Part shown: piece by piece, positions 1-12,891 of the stretch | Numbering within the stretch: position 1 is the first letter of the stretch | Layout: each line of letters starts with the position of its first letter | The notes under the pieces: generated by a model | Told to the model about the DNA's origin: nothing | The model's input: only the letters and a program-made list of their open reading frames with translations | The model's database searches: none | From: Cacajao melanocephalus | Lineage: Eukaryota > Chordata > Mammalia > Primates > Pitheciidae | NCBI GenBank assembly: GCA_963573385.1 | Contig: CAUYLG010026915.1 | Location: 62,001-126,000 of the forward strand | Reading direction: 5' to 3' | DNA: 64,000 nucleotides | Translations under genes and position numbers: made by a program

Positions 1-549
1 TAAAGTAAGGGGAGATAAAAAAATGAACATATATGAACTAAGTAGAAGATAATTAAGTACAGGGACACAGTTGTATGGAAGGGATTCACTCATGTTGAAA
101 AATGATTTCTTTATAAGTTTGCTCTAATGAGGGATATTTGAAGTTTCTGAAAGTTCATTTAATTAATTGTTCTGTCTCACAACTATGAACAGGGGATTAG
201 GGTAGTTGAGTTGGGCTAGAGGAGGATGACTGCTTGCCCTCAAGAAGCTTTCTGCCTAGTATCCTTTATTTAACATTTTACCTTTGGTTTATCAATTAGA
301 TTCTAGGTTCCAGCTTGTGTTATCTTTGGAATCAAAGTTTACACAATTCTAAGATCACCGAATATCTGGAACCTACATCTGAGAGCAAGCAAGTATGAAG
401 TAAAATTCTTAGCTGTGACCATAGCTTAATCGAGAATTACTTTGATTCCTCAAAGCAAAAATGAGAGACAGGTGGAAGTCACTGCTTGAATCTAATCTTT
501 CTAAGAAATCTAAAATGAACTTTTGTGATTCTTCCTTAATAGATTCACT

Positions 550-550
<1 letters not shown>

Positions 551-592
<42 letters not shown>
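551..592. repeat. (GT)n dinucleotide repeat
   Basis: Twenty-one uninterrupted GT units on the plus strand. A pure run of this length is likely polymorphic. Confidence 0.98.
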
Positions 593-595
<3 letters not shown>

Positions 596-1559
596 GTTGT
601 GTTTTAAGCTCTTTTCATCCACGATCACTATTCTGCTTGTCTTTGGTCATGAAATGATTGAGACTGAATACCACTGCCTAAAGTTGGACACTTAAAGGAT
701 AGCCACTAAAGTAAAATACCTTTTGGACAGATCAAGTATTTAACAGTTTGCTATCTTAGCTCTCTTTCTATCAGAGTGGATGTGCCTAACATTGGGTAAT
801 TTATCCAATGCAGTGCTTCACAAACTGTACATGTGCTCAATGTGTTTTATATGTACAAATAAGCACTTCTGAAAATGGATTACAGATTTGAGTCATGGTT
901 TAAAAAACATTGATGCTTATAAAAATGATATAATCACATTTGAGAGCTGAGTGGACCGGTTTACCTGTTCCATTATTTCATGTTGCACATGAGGCTCAAT
1001 GAGATCGCTTATATGTTTTTGATACTGTTTGTTTGCTTTTGATATAGGCAGAAAGCTCAGGGACCATAGCTCATGCCATGAGGACTTAGTATCTGTTGAT
1101 AAAATGAAAGAATCAACTCCACCAAGGCTATTAACTACAGTTAATTGTATTTCAGGTTTACTTAATTCACAGAAAGCAGAAAAATAATTTAATTGATTAA
1201 AACAGTTGCAAATTCCAAATATTAAATGAGTAACACTTTCATTTGCAGTAAGGTTTCTAATGACTTAGTCAATTGGAACTCATTTCAGATCTCATGAAAA
1301 ACATTAGTTTTAACTAATGTCATTAAAAAAATCTTGATATCAAGCTAAGGTTATCATTTTTTTTTCTATTTCCCTGAAGTGGATATTAACATTTTACCTC
1401 AAAGAGATGGGGTAGAAAGACTATTTTTGACTTATTTCACTGATTGATATGCTTGGCTCATTTGTGACAATACTTTGTCAGACATTTTCATAATTTATTA
1501 CTACTACCAAGAATGGAGTGAACATTTCTTAATGCATATTCTTTGCCAAGCACAGAGTT

Positions 1560-1725
1560 AAGTCATAAATGGGTTTCTGAAGGCTACTACTTTTTTTTTC
1601 TGACTTCTTCGCACCAGTTCTATGAGGCAGAGACTGTTATTTTCTTCCATTTCTCAGATGAATAAATTGAGACACAGAGGTTAAATATTAATAAATTGCC
1701 CAGAAATATGGTAAATTAAACATAC
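1560..1725 (-). repeat. MIR-type SINE relic
   Basis: The stretch resembling the complement of the MIR core (ATTTCTCAGATGAATAAA, then GAGACACAGAGGTTAAAT) is clear but diverged. Confidence 0.55.
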
Positions 1726-2229
1726 ACGTATACATTTATTGCCTTCTCTACACTCAACTGATAGTAAAGGAATAAAAATATACAGATTCATAAGGGCAAA
1801 GAGAGTAGGAGAGAGGCAATCACCATTAATAAAATTTTAGAAGCTGACAAACTGATAGATAATTACTAAATGAATTAACAGACTGAAGGACTCTAAGGTC
1901 AAGTTTTCATTTCCCCTTAGTTCCAGATCCTTGGTGTGCATGCTTATACCACCCCTCACCCCAACAAAGCAGGAGGCTGGAGGATTCTCTCTAGGGGAAA
2001 TGACTAGTCTGAGAGAAAAGAACTGCAGATATGACATTTAAGGATCAGGAGATCTGCCAATGAAAATGCTAGACTTGCCTCTTTTCGGCCTATAGAGAAG
2101 CCCACATTCAATAGTCTCTCCCCTACCCCCTATTTTCCAATTAGTATTTTAGTGCTTCAGTCTTAAATAGGAATGAATAACTAATGAACACTAGACAAGA
2201 CAGTAAAGGAAGCTTCTGACCTGAAAGAG

Positions 2230-3270
2230 AATAAAATAAGCAAACGAAAGAAGAAACAAAAGCAGTGTGGGAATCAGAAGAAAATTTTCTAAAATTTATA
2301 ATTGATGCCTTTGTAGAGTTAAAAAATATATCCATGAAACACGATCATATAAAAAATCAATATATTCAGAGAATACACTCTTTTTTTGGTGGGGAGGGGG
2401 CAGGGAACAAACTCTTGGAAATGAGAACTATGACAACAGAAATTAACCATTCAAAAGAAGATTTTTAAAAAGTTTAAGAAACCTCTTAGAAAGTAGTAAA
2501 GACAGAGAATATATAGGAAATAGAGGGGAAATAGATAAGAAAATTAGAAGATCAATTTAGAAGTACCAATACCCAGTTAATAAGAATTCTGCAAAGGAGG
2601 AACAGAGAAAATGAAGGGCAATAAATTATCAAAGGAAAAAAAAAAACCCAGATTAAAAGGGCAAATAGGGTGTTCAGGACAATGTAAGAAAAAAGACCCA
2701 TAAGAAGGCATGTAGTCATGAAATGTGAGTCCACTGTGGATGAGGAGAAAGTCTTAAAAGCTTTCAGAGAGAGAAAACATAACATACTGAGATCAGTATG
2801 CTCAAATGCATCAACACATTAAACATAGAAAGCTTTTATAGCTCTGGAAGAGTTTGGGACTGTATAATGAGATATATAGAAAACAATCCCAGTGGAAAAA
2901 AAATGAGGCAATCATTAACTCCAGGAAAAACAAAAAGCTGTGTAAGAAAGAAAACATAATCACAGTATACTATAAAGCTCAACCGAGAATAATGTTATAT
3001 AATATTGATAATTATGTAAACATTACAAAGTAGTTGAATCAAAATTATATGGGAGGAAAAGGAGAAAGGAAGAGTGAGTGAGAAGAGGAACAGGAGAGAA
3101 ACTATGTGTGTGTTATGGGGATGGCAGTGGGCTAGAAAGCTAAATCTTCAACTTCGATAATAGGAAGTCAATGGATAATACCTAAAATAGAAAAAAATTA
3201 ATAAAAAGCAGTCTAAGCATGTTATTTAGAAACACAGAGTTAAAGAATAGATTAAACAGTTAAAAATTAT
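2230..3270 (+). mobile_element. HAL1 / L1 ORF1-like LINE relic
   Basis: Plus-strand sequence such as AAGAAAATTAGAAGATCA, AATTATCAAAGG, AAAAAAGACCCATAAGAAGG and AAAGCTTTCAGAGAGAG follows the ORF1 region of HAL1/L1 elements. The frame is broken by many stops, so no product is expected. Boundaries are approximate; an Alu at 3277 interrupts or ends it. Confidence 0.55.
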
Positions 3271-3276
3271 TGTTAT

Positions 3277-3569
3277 GGGCAGGGCACAGTGGCTGACACC
3301 TGTAATGCCAGCACTTTAGAAGGCCAAGGCAGGCGGATCACTTGATGCTAGCAGTTCGAGACCAGCCTAGCCAACATGGTGAAATCTTGTCTCTACTAAA
3401 AATACAAAAAAAATTAGCCAGGCATGGTAGCACATGCCTGTAATACCATCTACTTGGGACGCAGAGGCATAAGAATTGCTTGAACCCAGGAGGCAAAGGT
3501 TTCAGTGAGCTGAGATTGCACCACTGCACTCCAGCCTGGGTGGCAGAACAAGACTCTGTCTCCAAAAAA
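3277..3569 (+). mobile_element. Alu SINE, full length
   Basis: Starts GGGCAGGGCACAGTGGCT, has both monomers and ends in a short A-tail. It runs directly into a degenerate tandem repeat. Confidence 0.95.
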
Positions 3570-3635
3570 ATTATACATACATACATATACATATATATGT
3601 GTGCGTGTGCGTGTGCGTGTTTGTGTGTGTGTGTA
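3570..3635. repeat. (CATA)n / (GTGTGC)n microsatellite at Alu tail
   Basis: The A-tail of the preceding Alu has evolved into ATACATACATACATAT followed by GTGTGCGTGTGCGTGTGC and a TG run. Confidence 0.85.
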
Positions 3636-3719
3636 TAGTTCTGTGGAGTAGACATTAAGGATGGGATAGAGCAGAGGACTATAATTTTCCTGTAAGTTTA
3701 TGGTATCATTTAACTTTTA

Positions 3720-4185
<466 letters not shown>

Positions 4186-6297
4186 ATACACAAAAATAAT
4201 GCTCCTTATTGAGGATCGGGCTTTGGTGGTAACTGCATAAAGGTGGCACGAAAGAGTCTTCCTCATTCTCTAACAATATCAGGTGCCAGTCAAGGGAGAA
4301 GCACACAGCAGGACAATGGCTGGAAAGACTGGTTGCTGAAAATGTTTTCAGAGGAACTTTTTAGTGACAAACATTAACGTTTCGTATTTTGAACAGTTTA
4401 AAGGGTTCAAGCCAACAGTTTGCTTTTAGGGAAACATTTAAAGGTTCAAGTTGGTCAAATATGAGCCCAAGAAATTAAATAAGTAAAAAATAAAGAGGTG
4501 AAGGTGATATGATTTGAATGGCTAGAAGAATGCAAAACACTTCTCCATGGAAGGGTACAGTCTACAGTGATCTGGCATTTCTGAATTTCTTCTCTAGCCC
4601 TGCTAGTCAAAGGAGATTTTAGATCCTGCCATTTGACAAGTGATATAAATTCAATACTGTCTCAATCAAGAACCATGCATCCCATCTCTCCACCATTACC
4701 TACTCATTCATAATTTCTGTTGGTGGCCAAGATGCTAGCTGTGGTGTGGGGCTTGGGAGGATAGAGATGACAGCTCCTTTTAGGCAGTACCAAAAAAGCT
4801 TTTGTTGTAAGGTGATCCACAAAGATCACTCCCCTATCACTGACACAAGAAGTATGATTACCATTTCCACCTGCCATCACACATCCTCTGGATGCCCCAG
4901 AGAGGCTCGTTTCCCTGAAAGTTTTATGTGATGCTGCTGGGAGATGGGGAAGAAAAGGGAAAAGAAAATGAAATTAACATGAGGAGTGGATTCAGATTCC
5001 ATGTCTAAATGCTCACAGGTAAAATCCTTTAAAAGATTTTTAATATTTAGAGAAAAAAAATAATGTCAACTTTTTGAATACGTTTAAGTCAAATAATAGT
5101 ATTTGGAATGCCTCTGCCTGGTGCCTAGAAATTTAACCACAGAAAAATGAAGGCTTCAGTTTAAATGCTTAATTATTGCTTTTCTATAGCCACTGTAAGA
5201 CTTTTATAAATTAACTTATTTTCGCCTTTGAAGGGAACATTTAAAAACATCTAGGAGAGAGCCCATCTCAACAGGCTAACATGTTGGCATAGATTAAGTG
5301 ACAAGCGGAGAGAAAAATAAAAAGCAACTGACAAAAAGACACAACACGATACTGAATAGGGCAGGATTTCTTTCACTTAATGTATCTTAGAAATCTCTGC
5401 ATGTCAAGACACACAGGTCTACCGTGTCCTTTTAATGGCTACATGGTGTTCCATTTTACATGTACATCAACTTATTTAACCAATCCCCTACTGATGAACA
5501 TTCAAGTTTCTTCCAACAATCCGTTATAAATATAGTAGCAATTAAAATCCTTACACATATATTTTTTGTTCACTTTCCTAATTACAGCTTTAGTTTAAAT
5601 CTACTTGGAGATTTACAACACTCTAGGGACCCTCTTTCAAGTAAGCAAAAGGTAAAGCTCTCCCTTGCTACGATTAAAGGACTGAAACAAATTCTGACTG
5701 CAGAACCTACTGGTTCCACCAAACTGAACAATGAAGAATGCCTGTGTTAGCTACTAAGAGATGCTAATTATTTCTTTCAGAGATGGTTCCTGGCTTACTA
5801 GGGTTAAATGTGCAAACATAAAAAAGATCTGTAATTATCCTTTAAAAGTACACGTGAGTTTTGTAGATTTGGGCTCACAAAGGCAGAGCACTGGGAGACT
5901 GGTGTGGATTTTTGCCACTCATATAAAGTATGAACAAGCTTTTTTGCCCCTGGACTGAGCTGTAGTTCTTCCTCTGATCTATACTGGTCTTTTCTGAACT
6001 CCCTACTACTGAACTATGCAAATAAAAGGAAGCTACAAGGACCCACTGGTGAGACAGGAAGGAAGAGAAGGCCTTTTCTAAATACAAAAGGTTCCCTGTT
6101 TACAAACTTTCAGTAAGACAAAACTTTGTGTGCCACCAGTGACTGGTGTTAGTGGTCAATTGCACAGTGTCATTTTGGACATAAGAACAAAGAGATGAAG
6201 AAAGTTTAATATAAAATTAAACAAACTTCCAGAAAACAGAACAGATAATAATATAACCATATCAGATCAGTCTGGTTCCATTTTTATTTAACAAAGC

Positions 6298-6732
6298 TGT
6301 GAGTTTTTTTATTTGCCATGGATCCACAGGTTAAAGGTCATATAACCTGAGCATGCCCAGATGAACCAGGTACATAACCACAGGCAGAACCAAAGTGCCT
6401 GGACTGAGGTGAGTAGATGAATTTAGAAATGGATATCACATGGCAGGATCCAGGATCCAATCAGATCGAGTTCTGGCATCACCCCGTGGCAGGATCCAGT
6501 CAGATCATGCCTCTTGCATCAATTCATTGCAGGATCCAATCTGATCATGCCTCATTACCCTATGCTTATAAAACCTGACCCAGCCCTTCTCTCAGACAGA
6601 CACTGCTTTGGGAACTGTCTCTGGTGTTCTCCTTACTTGTTACAAGTAATAAAATCCCCTTGCTAAATCCTCCTTGGTTGTGGTCACTGGGTTGGTACCT
6701 GTCACGTGACCAAACCCGCTCACGTAGTTAAC
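6298..6732 (+). mobile_element. Solo LTR-like element (class I endogenous retrovirus type)
   Basis: The block has LTR architecture on the plus strand: a U3-like part with three diverged copies of a roughly 42-bp unit containing GCAGGATCCAATC, a TATA-like CTTATAAAACC (6564-6574), an AATAAAATCCCC polyadenylation-type signal (6649-6660) and an end near GTTAACA. No internal retroviral genes are present, so it would be a solo LTR. Family and exact ends are uncertain. Confidence 0.5.
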
Positions 6733-6899
6733 AACAATAAGAAGATATTTTATGAGCCTAGTGTAACCTTGTACTCAAATCAGGTAAGGATTTTATAAGA
6801 AAGGGAAATTATATGCCATTTTTCACTTATGAACGTAGATATAAAAATACTACCCACAGTATTTACAAACTGAATCCAATATTAAAAATCATACCATAT

Positions 6900-7720
6900 C
6901 AAGTACATGAGCAAATGGACTTTATCTCATAAATAAAAGGATAGTTTAACATTACAAAATATATTAACATAACTTGTCCACTAGTAGATTAAGGAAAAAA
7001 AAGCATATGAGTATCTTAATAGATACAGAAAGAACATTTGATATAATTCAATATTCATTACAAAACTTAAACATGATAAAGTGTTTCTATTATTATTATT
7101 TTTTTTTTAGAGACAGGGTCTCACCCTTTTGCCCACCCTAGAGTGCAATGACATGATCATAGCTCACTGCAGCTTCAAATTCCTGGGCTCAAGTGATCCT
7201 TCTGCTTCAGCCTCTTGTGTAGCTGGGACTACAGGCATGTCCTACCATGCCCAGCTAATTTTAAAATTTTTTTGTAGAGACAGGGTCTCATTATGTTGCC
7301 CAGACTGGCCTTGAACTCCTGGGCTCAAGTGATCCTCTTACCTCAGCCTCCTGAGTAGCTGGGACTACAGGTGTGCACAGCCACACCCATTACAGAGAGT
7401 TATACCATGTTCATGGATAAAAATGACTTATCTGTTTAAAGATGTCAGTTTTTCCTGAAGTAAATATAAATCCAATGTATATCCAACAAATATAGGTGTT
7501 TTGTTTCTGGAACTAAAATTCTTATGAAAGAGTGATGTTAAAATTCATATGGAAATGTGAAGGGACAAGGACAAGGAAAATTTGGAGGACTGTATGGGAA
7601 CAGGGCTTCCCTACTAGATACCAAGATAGATTAAAGTTACAATGGTTAAGACAAAAGGATATTAGAGAAGCCCATGGAACAGAAGAGGGCACAGAACAAA
7701 CCTATGCAATTTGATTACAT
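6900..7720 (+). mobile_element. L1 ORF2 relic split by an Alu
   Basis: AATAGATACAGAAAGAACAT and ATTTGATATAATTCAATAT on one side of the Alu, and TTAAAATTCATATGGAAATG plus GGAACAGAAGAGGGC on the other, follow the L1 ORF2 3' region in order. The reading frame is not intact. Confidence 0.6.
7099..7392 (-). mobile_element. Alu SINE (old, J-like), inserted in the L1 relic
   Basis: Minus-orientation Alu beginning with a T-run and AGAGACAGGGTCTCACC. Both monomers are present and diverged. Confidence 0.93.
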
Positions 7721-7889
7721 AAAAATTATTACAAAAAACAACAACAAAAACAACTTCCATTTAATAAGACATCACAAATAGTGTCTTTGAGAAGAGCCTT
7801 TGTGAACCTACCTTATTTAAAAATAAAGTTGCTTCTAAACTAGTAACATTTAGGTCAAGCTATTCAACAGTAGAAATGATTATACAAAA

Positions 7890-8105
7890 GTAGTATAGCA
7901 TGGTGGTGAAATACAGATGCTGGCATCAGATTTATTGGGTTTGTGTCCTGGTTCTGTTGCCTAATTGTTGTGTGATTCTGATGAACAAGTTATTCTGCAT
8001 GAGTGTCCCTGTTTGTCAAATGGAGAAAAATACTGTGGCATTGTGGGGATTAAATCAATTAGCAACTGTAAAGTGCCTGGCATAATGATGATGTATTTCT
8101 TATTA
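7890..8105 (+). repeat. MIR-type SINE relic
   Basis: TAGTATAGCATGGTGGTGAA at the 5' end and AACTGTAAAGTGCCTGGCAT near the 3' end match the MIR outline on the plus strand. Confidence 0.75.
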
Positions 8106-8339
8106 GGGTTCGAGTGTCATTAAGGATTATTACTGTTATCATGGCATCACTACTATTACCTTACGTTTACATAACACTTTACAAGTTTTCAACCATTTTT
8201 TATCTCTGCCATCTCATTCTACCATCAGAGCACCTACATGGATAGAAAAGGAAGGTTCCAGCTTACAGTTTCCATGAGCCTGGTTTTTCAACTATAAAAT
8301 GAGAGGATAATCGCCAAGGCTCCTTTTGGCTCTTAAAAA

Positions 8340-8455
8340 TCATTTCTATTTTACAAGAAAGAAATTTCAGGCAAAGAGATATTAACTGACTTGCCTTAGG
8401 TCATAGACGAGTTACTAGCAGTTAAGATTAAAACCTAGGTCTCCCAGATTAATTT
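8340..8455 (-). repeat. MIR-type SINE relic
   Basis: Complement of MIR: ACTGACTTGCCTTAGGTCAT, then TTACTAGCAGTTAAGATTAA and AAACCTAGGTCTCCCAG. Confidence 0.55.
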
Positions 8456-8699
8456 GCATTTCAAAGATATAATAATAATAATTTCCCTAGACTCTCCCTG
8501 TATCTAAATTTCTTCTTGGAATTGTAAGCAGATACTTAGGAAGGTAATTCACTTGGGGACCATTTAGAATATTACAGATACATTCCAATGACTAGAAGCA
8601 CCTAACTCATTACTAGGGAGAGAGGGAGTGGAGATATATATCTTTTGTGAACAACATTAACATGGGTAATACCAGTAATAAGAAAGGAGAAAGAATTAC

Positions 8700-8821
8700 C
8701 TGGGCAAGCAGACCTGGTTGGATCTGAAGAGGCTGAGCTCCTGGGGCTTGAGTGACGATGGGAACCGCATTTTCCATTCGCACTGAGTAGCCAGCGTGCT
8801 TAGAGGGAGAGGCCTGCAAGC
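8700..8821 (-). CDS. HIPK2: HIPK2 exon 9: partner-binding region continued
   Basis: The exon is 122 nt: two bases completing a split glycine codon, then 40 codons, about residues 665-704, from [11 protein letters not shown] to Q-I-Q-P-G-L-L-A-Q. It belongs to the Gln/Pro-rich stretch upstream of the nuclear localisation and p53-binding regions. The acceptor is GGAACAG/GC. The donor is CAG/GTAATT, which lacks the favoured G at intron position +5. The next exon of the family (expected to begin Q-A-W-P-S) is not present in 1-8699. Confidence 0.95.
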
Positions 8822-9782
8822 CTGTTCCAGACAGGGTGAGGGAGAGAAGGGTTAGCTGAGAGGCTGTGAACAGCTGCATGAAGAGAACCTTCCTAGCTAG
8901 CTACACCATCTTTCAGCTTCCCTCTGCACCACTCACTGACCACAACTAAGTCCTGCCTGGTCCTTGGGAAGTTTCCCCTTTAGCTTCTAATGAATTAAAA
9001 AACAAAACTCCTCTTGAAACCTTGAATGTTTTCAAAGGCTAGAAGATTAAATGAAGGAGGCTGTAAGGCCAAAAGTAGGACAGTTATGCTGACAGATTAC
9101 AACAGGAAAACAGGGCTTCTAACCAACAAGAGAGACCTGTGGATGTCGAAATAAGGGGTGTCGGGAGAGATGTATAAACCCATCTGGAATTGCATTGACT
9201 GTAACCACACAGTTTCCACCATGAGGCTTGCAAAAATAAATTCTTAAGCCTTCTGGGTAAACTGTAACAAAGTACACAGTCTAGCTTCTTAGAGTCTACA
9301 GGAGAGGAGTGCTGGGGTCATGGCCAAAGAATCGTTTTGAGGATGGGTCCCAGGGAAGTACTTTTCAGACTGATTGATATTCTTCATGGGAGCTGGGACT
9401 GTGCTGGCTGTCAGAGATTGGCAGTTTTCTATAGATAACCCACACAGAGGATATTTCATGCGAGGGAAGGCAAGAGCTGACATCAGCATAACAACGAAAG
9501 CACAAACAATGTGCTTCTTTACAGACAGCTGGCCGAGGACACAGTCCCTGGCAGGTGTGACGGTCACAATGAATTGACTTGGTGCTGAGGCATAAGCCCT
9601 TTGTTTCTAGGCTGGCCACAGTAGGAAGGAGCCCTCAAGTACACTGACACCAGCACTCTCACTGGGAGAAATGAGGCAGGCCTTGCTCCATGAAAATGAG
9701 TGTGACAGAAAACTGCAGGTGCTGGAGCCCCAGAGGGCGTCCTATAAGAGGCAGGTGAGAGGCTGCGGCTGTTCAACCTTAC
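8822..9782 (-). other. HIPK2: HIPK2 intron 8 (961 bp)
   Basis: The intron is bounded by GTAAGG at its 5' end and GGAACAG at its 3' end. No Alu or other repeat is recognisable in it. Several overlapping open frames of 60-90 codons occur on both strands but none shows a known domain. Confidence 0.9.
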
Positions 9783-9990
9783 CTTGGAAGCCGGGGGGAC
9801 ACACGATGAGAGCTTGCTGGAATGGGTCAGGCCGGGCACAAATCTGGGCTGTTCCCGTCTGCAGGGGCATGCTCCGCTGGGCCACTGCAGCCATGGATGC
9901 TGCTGAGGGCTGGTAGAGTGTAGATGGGTAGTTTAGTATGGAGACTTCGGGATTGGCTAAGGAAATAGTGGCACTGGTAGAGGAGGGAGC
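9783..9990 (-). CDS. HIPK2: HIPK2 exon 8: partner-binding region, with internal alternative acceptor
   Basis: The exon is 208 nt: 69 whole codons plus one base of a glycine codon, about residues 595-663, from A-P-S-S-T-S-A-T to V-C-P-P-G-F-Q. It is rich in Ser, Ala, Pro and Gln with no predicted catalytic motif, as expected of the disordered interaction region (the DAXX-binding segment is reported to span about 600-800). The acceptor is CCTTTAG/GCT and the donor AAG/GTAAGG. A second in-frame AG, in CTCTACCAG/CCCTC, lies 81 nt into the exon. Using it would remove 27 residues, which matches the known shorter HIPK2 isoform lacking about residues 595-621. Confidence 0.95.
9910..9911 (-). promoter_or_regulatory. 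HIPK2: Internal alternative 3' splice site in HIPK2 exon 8
   Basis: On the minus strand the sequence CATCTACACTCTACCAG precedes CCCTCAGCAGC. The AG occupies 9911-9910, so the shortened exon would be 9909-9783. The preceding tract is only moderately pyrimidine-rich and is itself coding. The removed segment is exactly 27 codons, so both forms keep the frame. The link to the annotated short isoform is from memory. Confidence 0.7.
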
Positions 9991-11859
9991 CTAAAGGAGT
10001 GATGGGGATTAAACAAAAATAAACAAAAACAAAAAATGAGGGAGGTGACACGTTGGGAGACACGAATCTAAATCAAATAAATGATCTCAAAGAAGAACAA
10101 ACAAAAAGTAAGAGCAAAAAGGCAAAAGCAGAGAGGAGTGGAAATACGGTTGAAAGTCACAGGGAAAAGCAGGCCCCTGAAGGCACGGGAGACAGAGTCA
10201 CCTTGGTGTTCAGGTGCAGACCTGCTCCTGACATTTGTGGGGCCCGGACCAGGGGACACACGGATGCCTGCTACCCTATGCCTAAATGCTGACAAGTTAA
10301 AAATTAAGCTAGAAAACTGTTTAATAAAATGTTCTGCCTTCTCATTTTGACAAATACACCTTCACAATAACCTGGAAGACCAGGTGTGAGTTGAGGACCC
10401 TGGGATTCCTTGGGTTCTGTGCTGGCGCATGGTAACAGGGAGCCAGTTGAACCTCACCCTCCTTCTCTCTGCCTTAGCTCCGTTCTGTCCCACAACACGA
10501 CAGGCTTTGGGTGCATGGACCTGCCAGCCTGCATGTCCAAGCTCTGCTCACACTCCCCTCAGGCCTGGTGGGTGCAGTCCACATGTGGGAGGACAAATCC
10601 AGGGGGAGGCTCTTGCAGGCTCTAAAGGCCTCTAGTCCCCGGTCCCTAGAGCTTGGCACAGAGGCACATGCAGCAGGCAGAGAGCAGAGCTGAGGAGGGG
10701 CTCAGGTCTACGGTTTATAGTAGCAGTATAGAAACAGGGCAGTACTGTTTATAGATGTCCTTAGATGGCTGCAAAGCAGGTTACCGCTAAGAGACATGCA
10801 GGAGACGTATGCAGAGAGGGAGAGGGACGTGCTGAGCTGGGGACTTTGTGTCTGCATCGCATGCACTCATGTTGGTATGCAGTGACAAAGGCTGGACGGC
10901 AGACAGAAAAGATGCTGGTGAGTCCAGATAACTGAAATGGAAGTGGCTCTGACAAACACAAGCCATTGACATTATGTCCTCCCGCCTTTCTCTTTCAGAA
11001 AGACACATCATTTGAGGCTGAACTTGCGTGTGAAATGAGGCTATAGAAGGGAAATAAATTCTAACTTCGAAATTCTCCAGTTTCTCCCATCTCAGCCTTC
11101 ATACCGATCCTTTAGCAAGATAGGTGGAAGTTACCAGTGGTTTCACATTCAGGTAGACATACAAGAGGTTTTGCCTCTAGAAGCTCCAAGGACTAGGGAA
11201 TATGGAGGAAGGAACCACGAAGATATGTTGGCCATAAATAGAATTTCAAGTGGGGCGTGTATGTGTGTCATATTTGATAAAAAGGATAAAGTCTTATTTT
11301 ATATATGTTTTCTATGCTTAGAAAGATTTTATGCTAAATTTCACTGCAAAGCAAATTGATTTGTTTGAAAATAATCACGAAATTGCATGGCACACGTGTC
11401 TGATTTTAAGCCACGTGTTTTAAAGTGGGATTTGCTTTTGCAGCATCACATAGTCTGCTTGGGACATGTGTACACACATGTGGGCATCAGTGTCTGTGTT
11501 TTGTCAGATGACATGACTTGTATTTCCTGTTTTCTCCATATCACAATCTCTTCTGGAGGCTTCTTCCCCCTTAACCCTCCACATTCCCCATGGTCTGCTC
11601 AGATCCAGACTCCCCCCAGCCCTTAGCCCCTGTGGGTGTCCCTGCTGGGGGTCCTGGCACCTGTATCCTCTAGGTTTCCAAGCCTGTGCTCAGCAATTCC
11701 ACCTTCTCGCCAGCCACTGCTCCTGCTGCTGCTTCCTTCCAGATGTCCCTGGAACCCACTGACTCTTCAGTTGTGACTTCCTGGTGCCTGGGACATGTAA
11801 GGCCCTGACTAGTGATGTTCTGGTCTCTACTTCCCTTCCGGTCTTCTTGGGCACAGAGG

Positions 11860-12400
11860 CTAGATCATTCTTTCCAAAAGACTCCTCTGTGCATGTCAGC
11901 ACCCCTGCTCCAAAATCCCCATTACTGCTTGATGAACATGGTATATGTGCCTTGGTCTGGCATGCCCTGTTTTCCCTGGTTTGGCCAACCTTACCTTCTA
12001 GACTTATCTCCCTCTGCTTTCCACTATTCTAACACCAGGAAGATTAGTTTACTCATTATTTTCTAAGCATTCCGTGAGCACAGGCCTTTCCCCTCATACA
12101 AGTTCTCTGACCCATAGCATTCTTGCCAAGCCGCCGTGCTTTAAGACCTAGTCTGGGTCCCACATGCCCCATGGTGAAACCCTTTCGGGCCCCGTCAATG
12201 GAAATGAATGGCTCCTCTCTTTGCTATCACATAGTATAATATAGCCTTCTAGCTCCTGTCACGATCTGCCTCACAGTACAGTTGGTCTCTCCAGCCTGAA
12301 GTCCCCTGGGAGGGAGGGGCTGTGTCTTAGTGGTCTCTCCTTCCTCTCGATTCTGTAACACATCATCTGTTTGTCTACCTGGCTCCTAGTGCACACTCTT
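11860..12400 (+). repeat. L2-like LINE 3' relic
   Basis: Pyrimidine-rich sequence with CTCTCCAGCCTGAAGTCCCC and GGGAGGGAGGGGCTGTGTCT resembles the 3' end of L2. It is diverged and the limits are approximate. Confidence 0.4.
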
Positions 12401-12766
12401 CTGCATTTTGATTGATCTATTTTTGCTTACAGCCTGTCTCACCATGGAGACCATAAGCTCCTTGAGAGGTTGACTCTTCCAGCTCTTTGTAGATTCAAGG
12501 ACAAATGGCACTTGTGTCCTGACATGGGCCCAGTCTCCAGTGTGACCATCAGACAGGCATAAGGTTTTCCCCCCATTTCTAATCCTGCTTAAGGACCAGT
12601 TGAAGAAGCCCATGTGAGGGCAACAGCGTTTTCTACTCCTGTATATCCTCCTGCAGCTCTCAGAAAGGTAACCAGCCATCACTTGCCAGAGAGGAGCACA
12701 CAGAGCACTGGGGAGAGCTCTTGCAGCTGACAAACAGTAATAACAAGAAAAAGCAAATTAAAAAAA

Positions 12767-12891
12767 TTAGAGACTGAGGCCTCGCTATGTGGCCCAAGCT
12801 GGACTTCAACTCCTGACTCAAGTGGTTGAGTCCTCCTCCCGCTTCAGCCTTCCAAATAGCTAGGATTACAGGCGTGCACCACTGTGCCTGG
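12767..12891 (-). mobile_element. Partial Alu / free-left-monomer-like SINE
   Basis: Single-monomer Alu sequence in minus orientation (AGAGACTGAGGCCTCGCTAT to CACCACTGTGCCTGG), much diverged. Confidence 0.8.
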
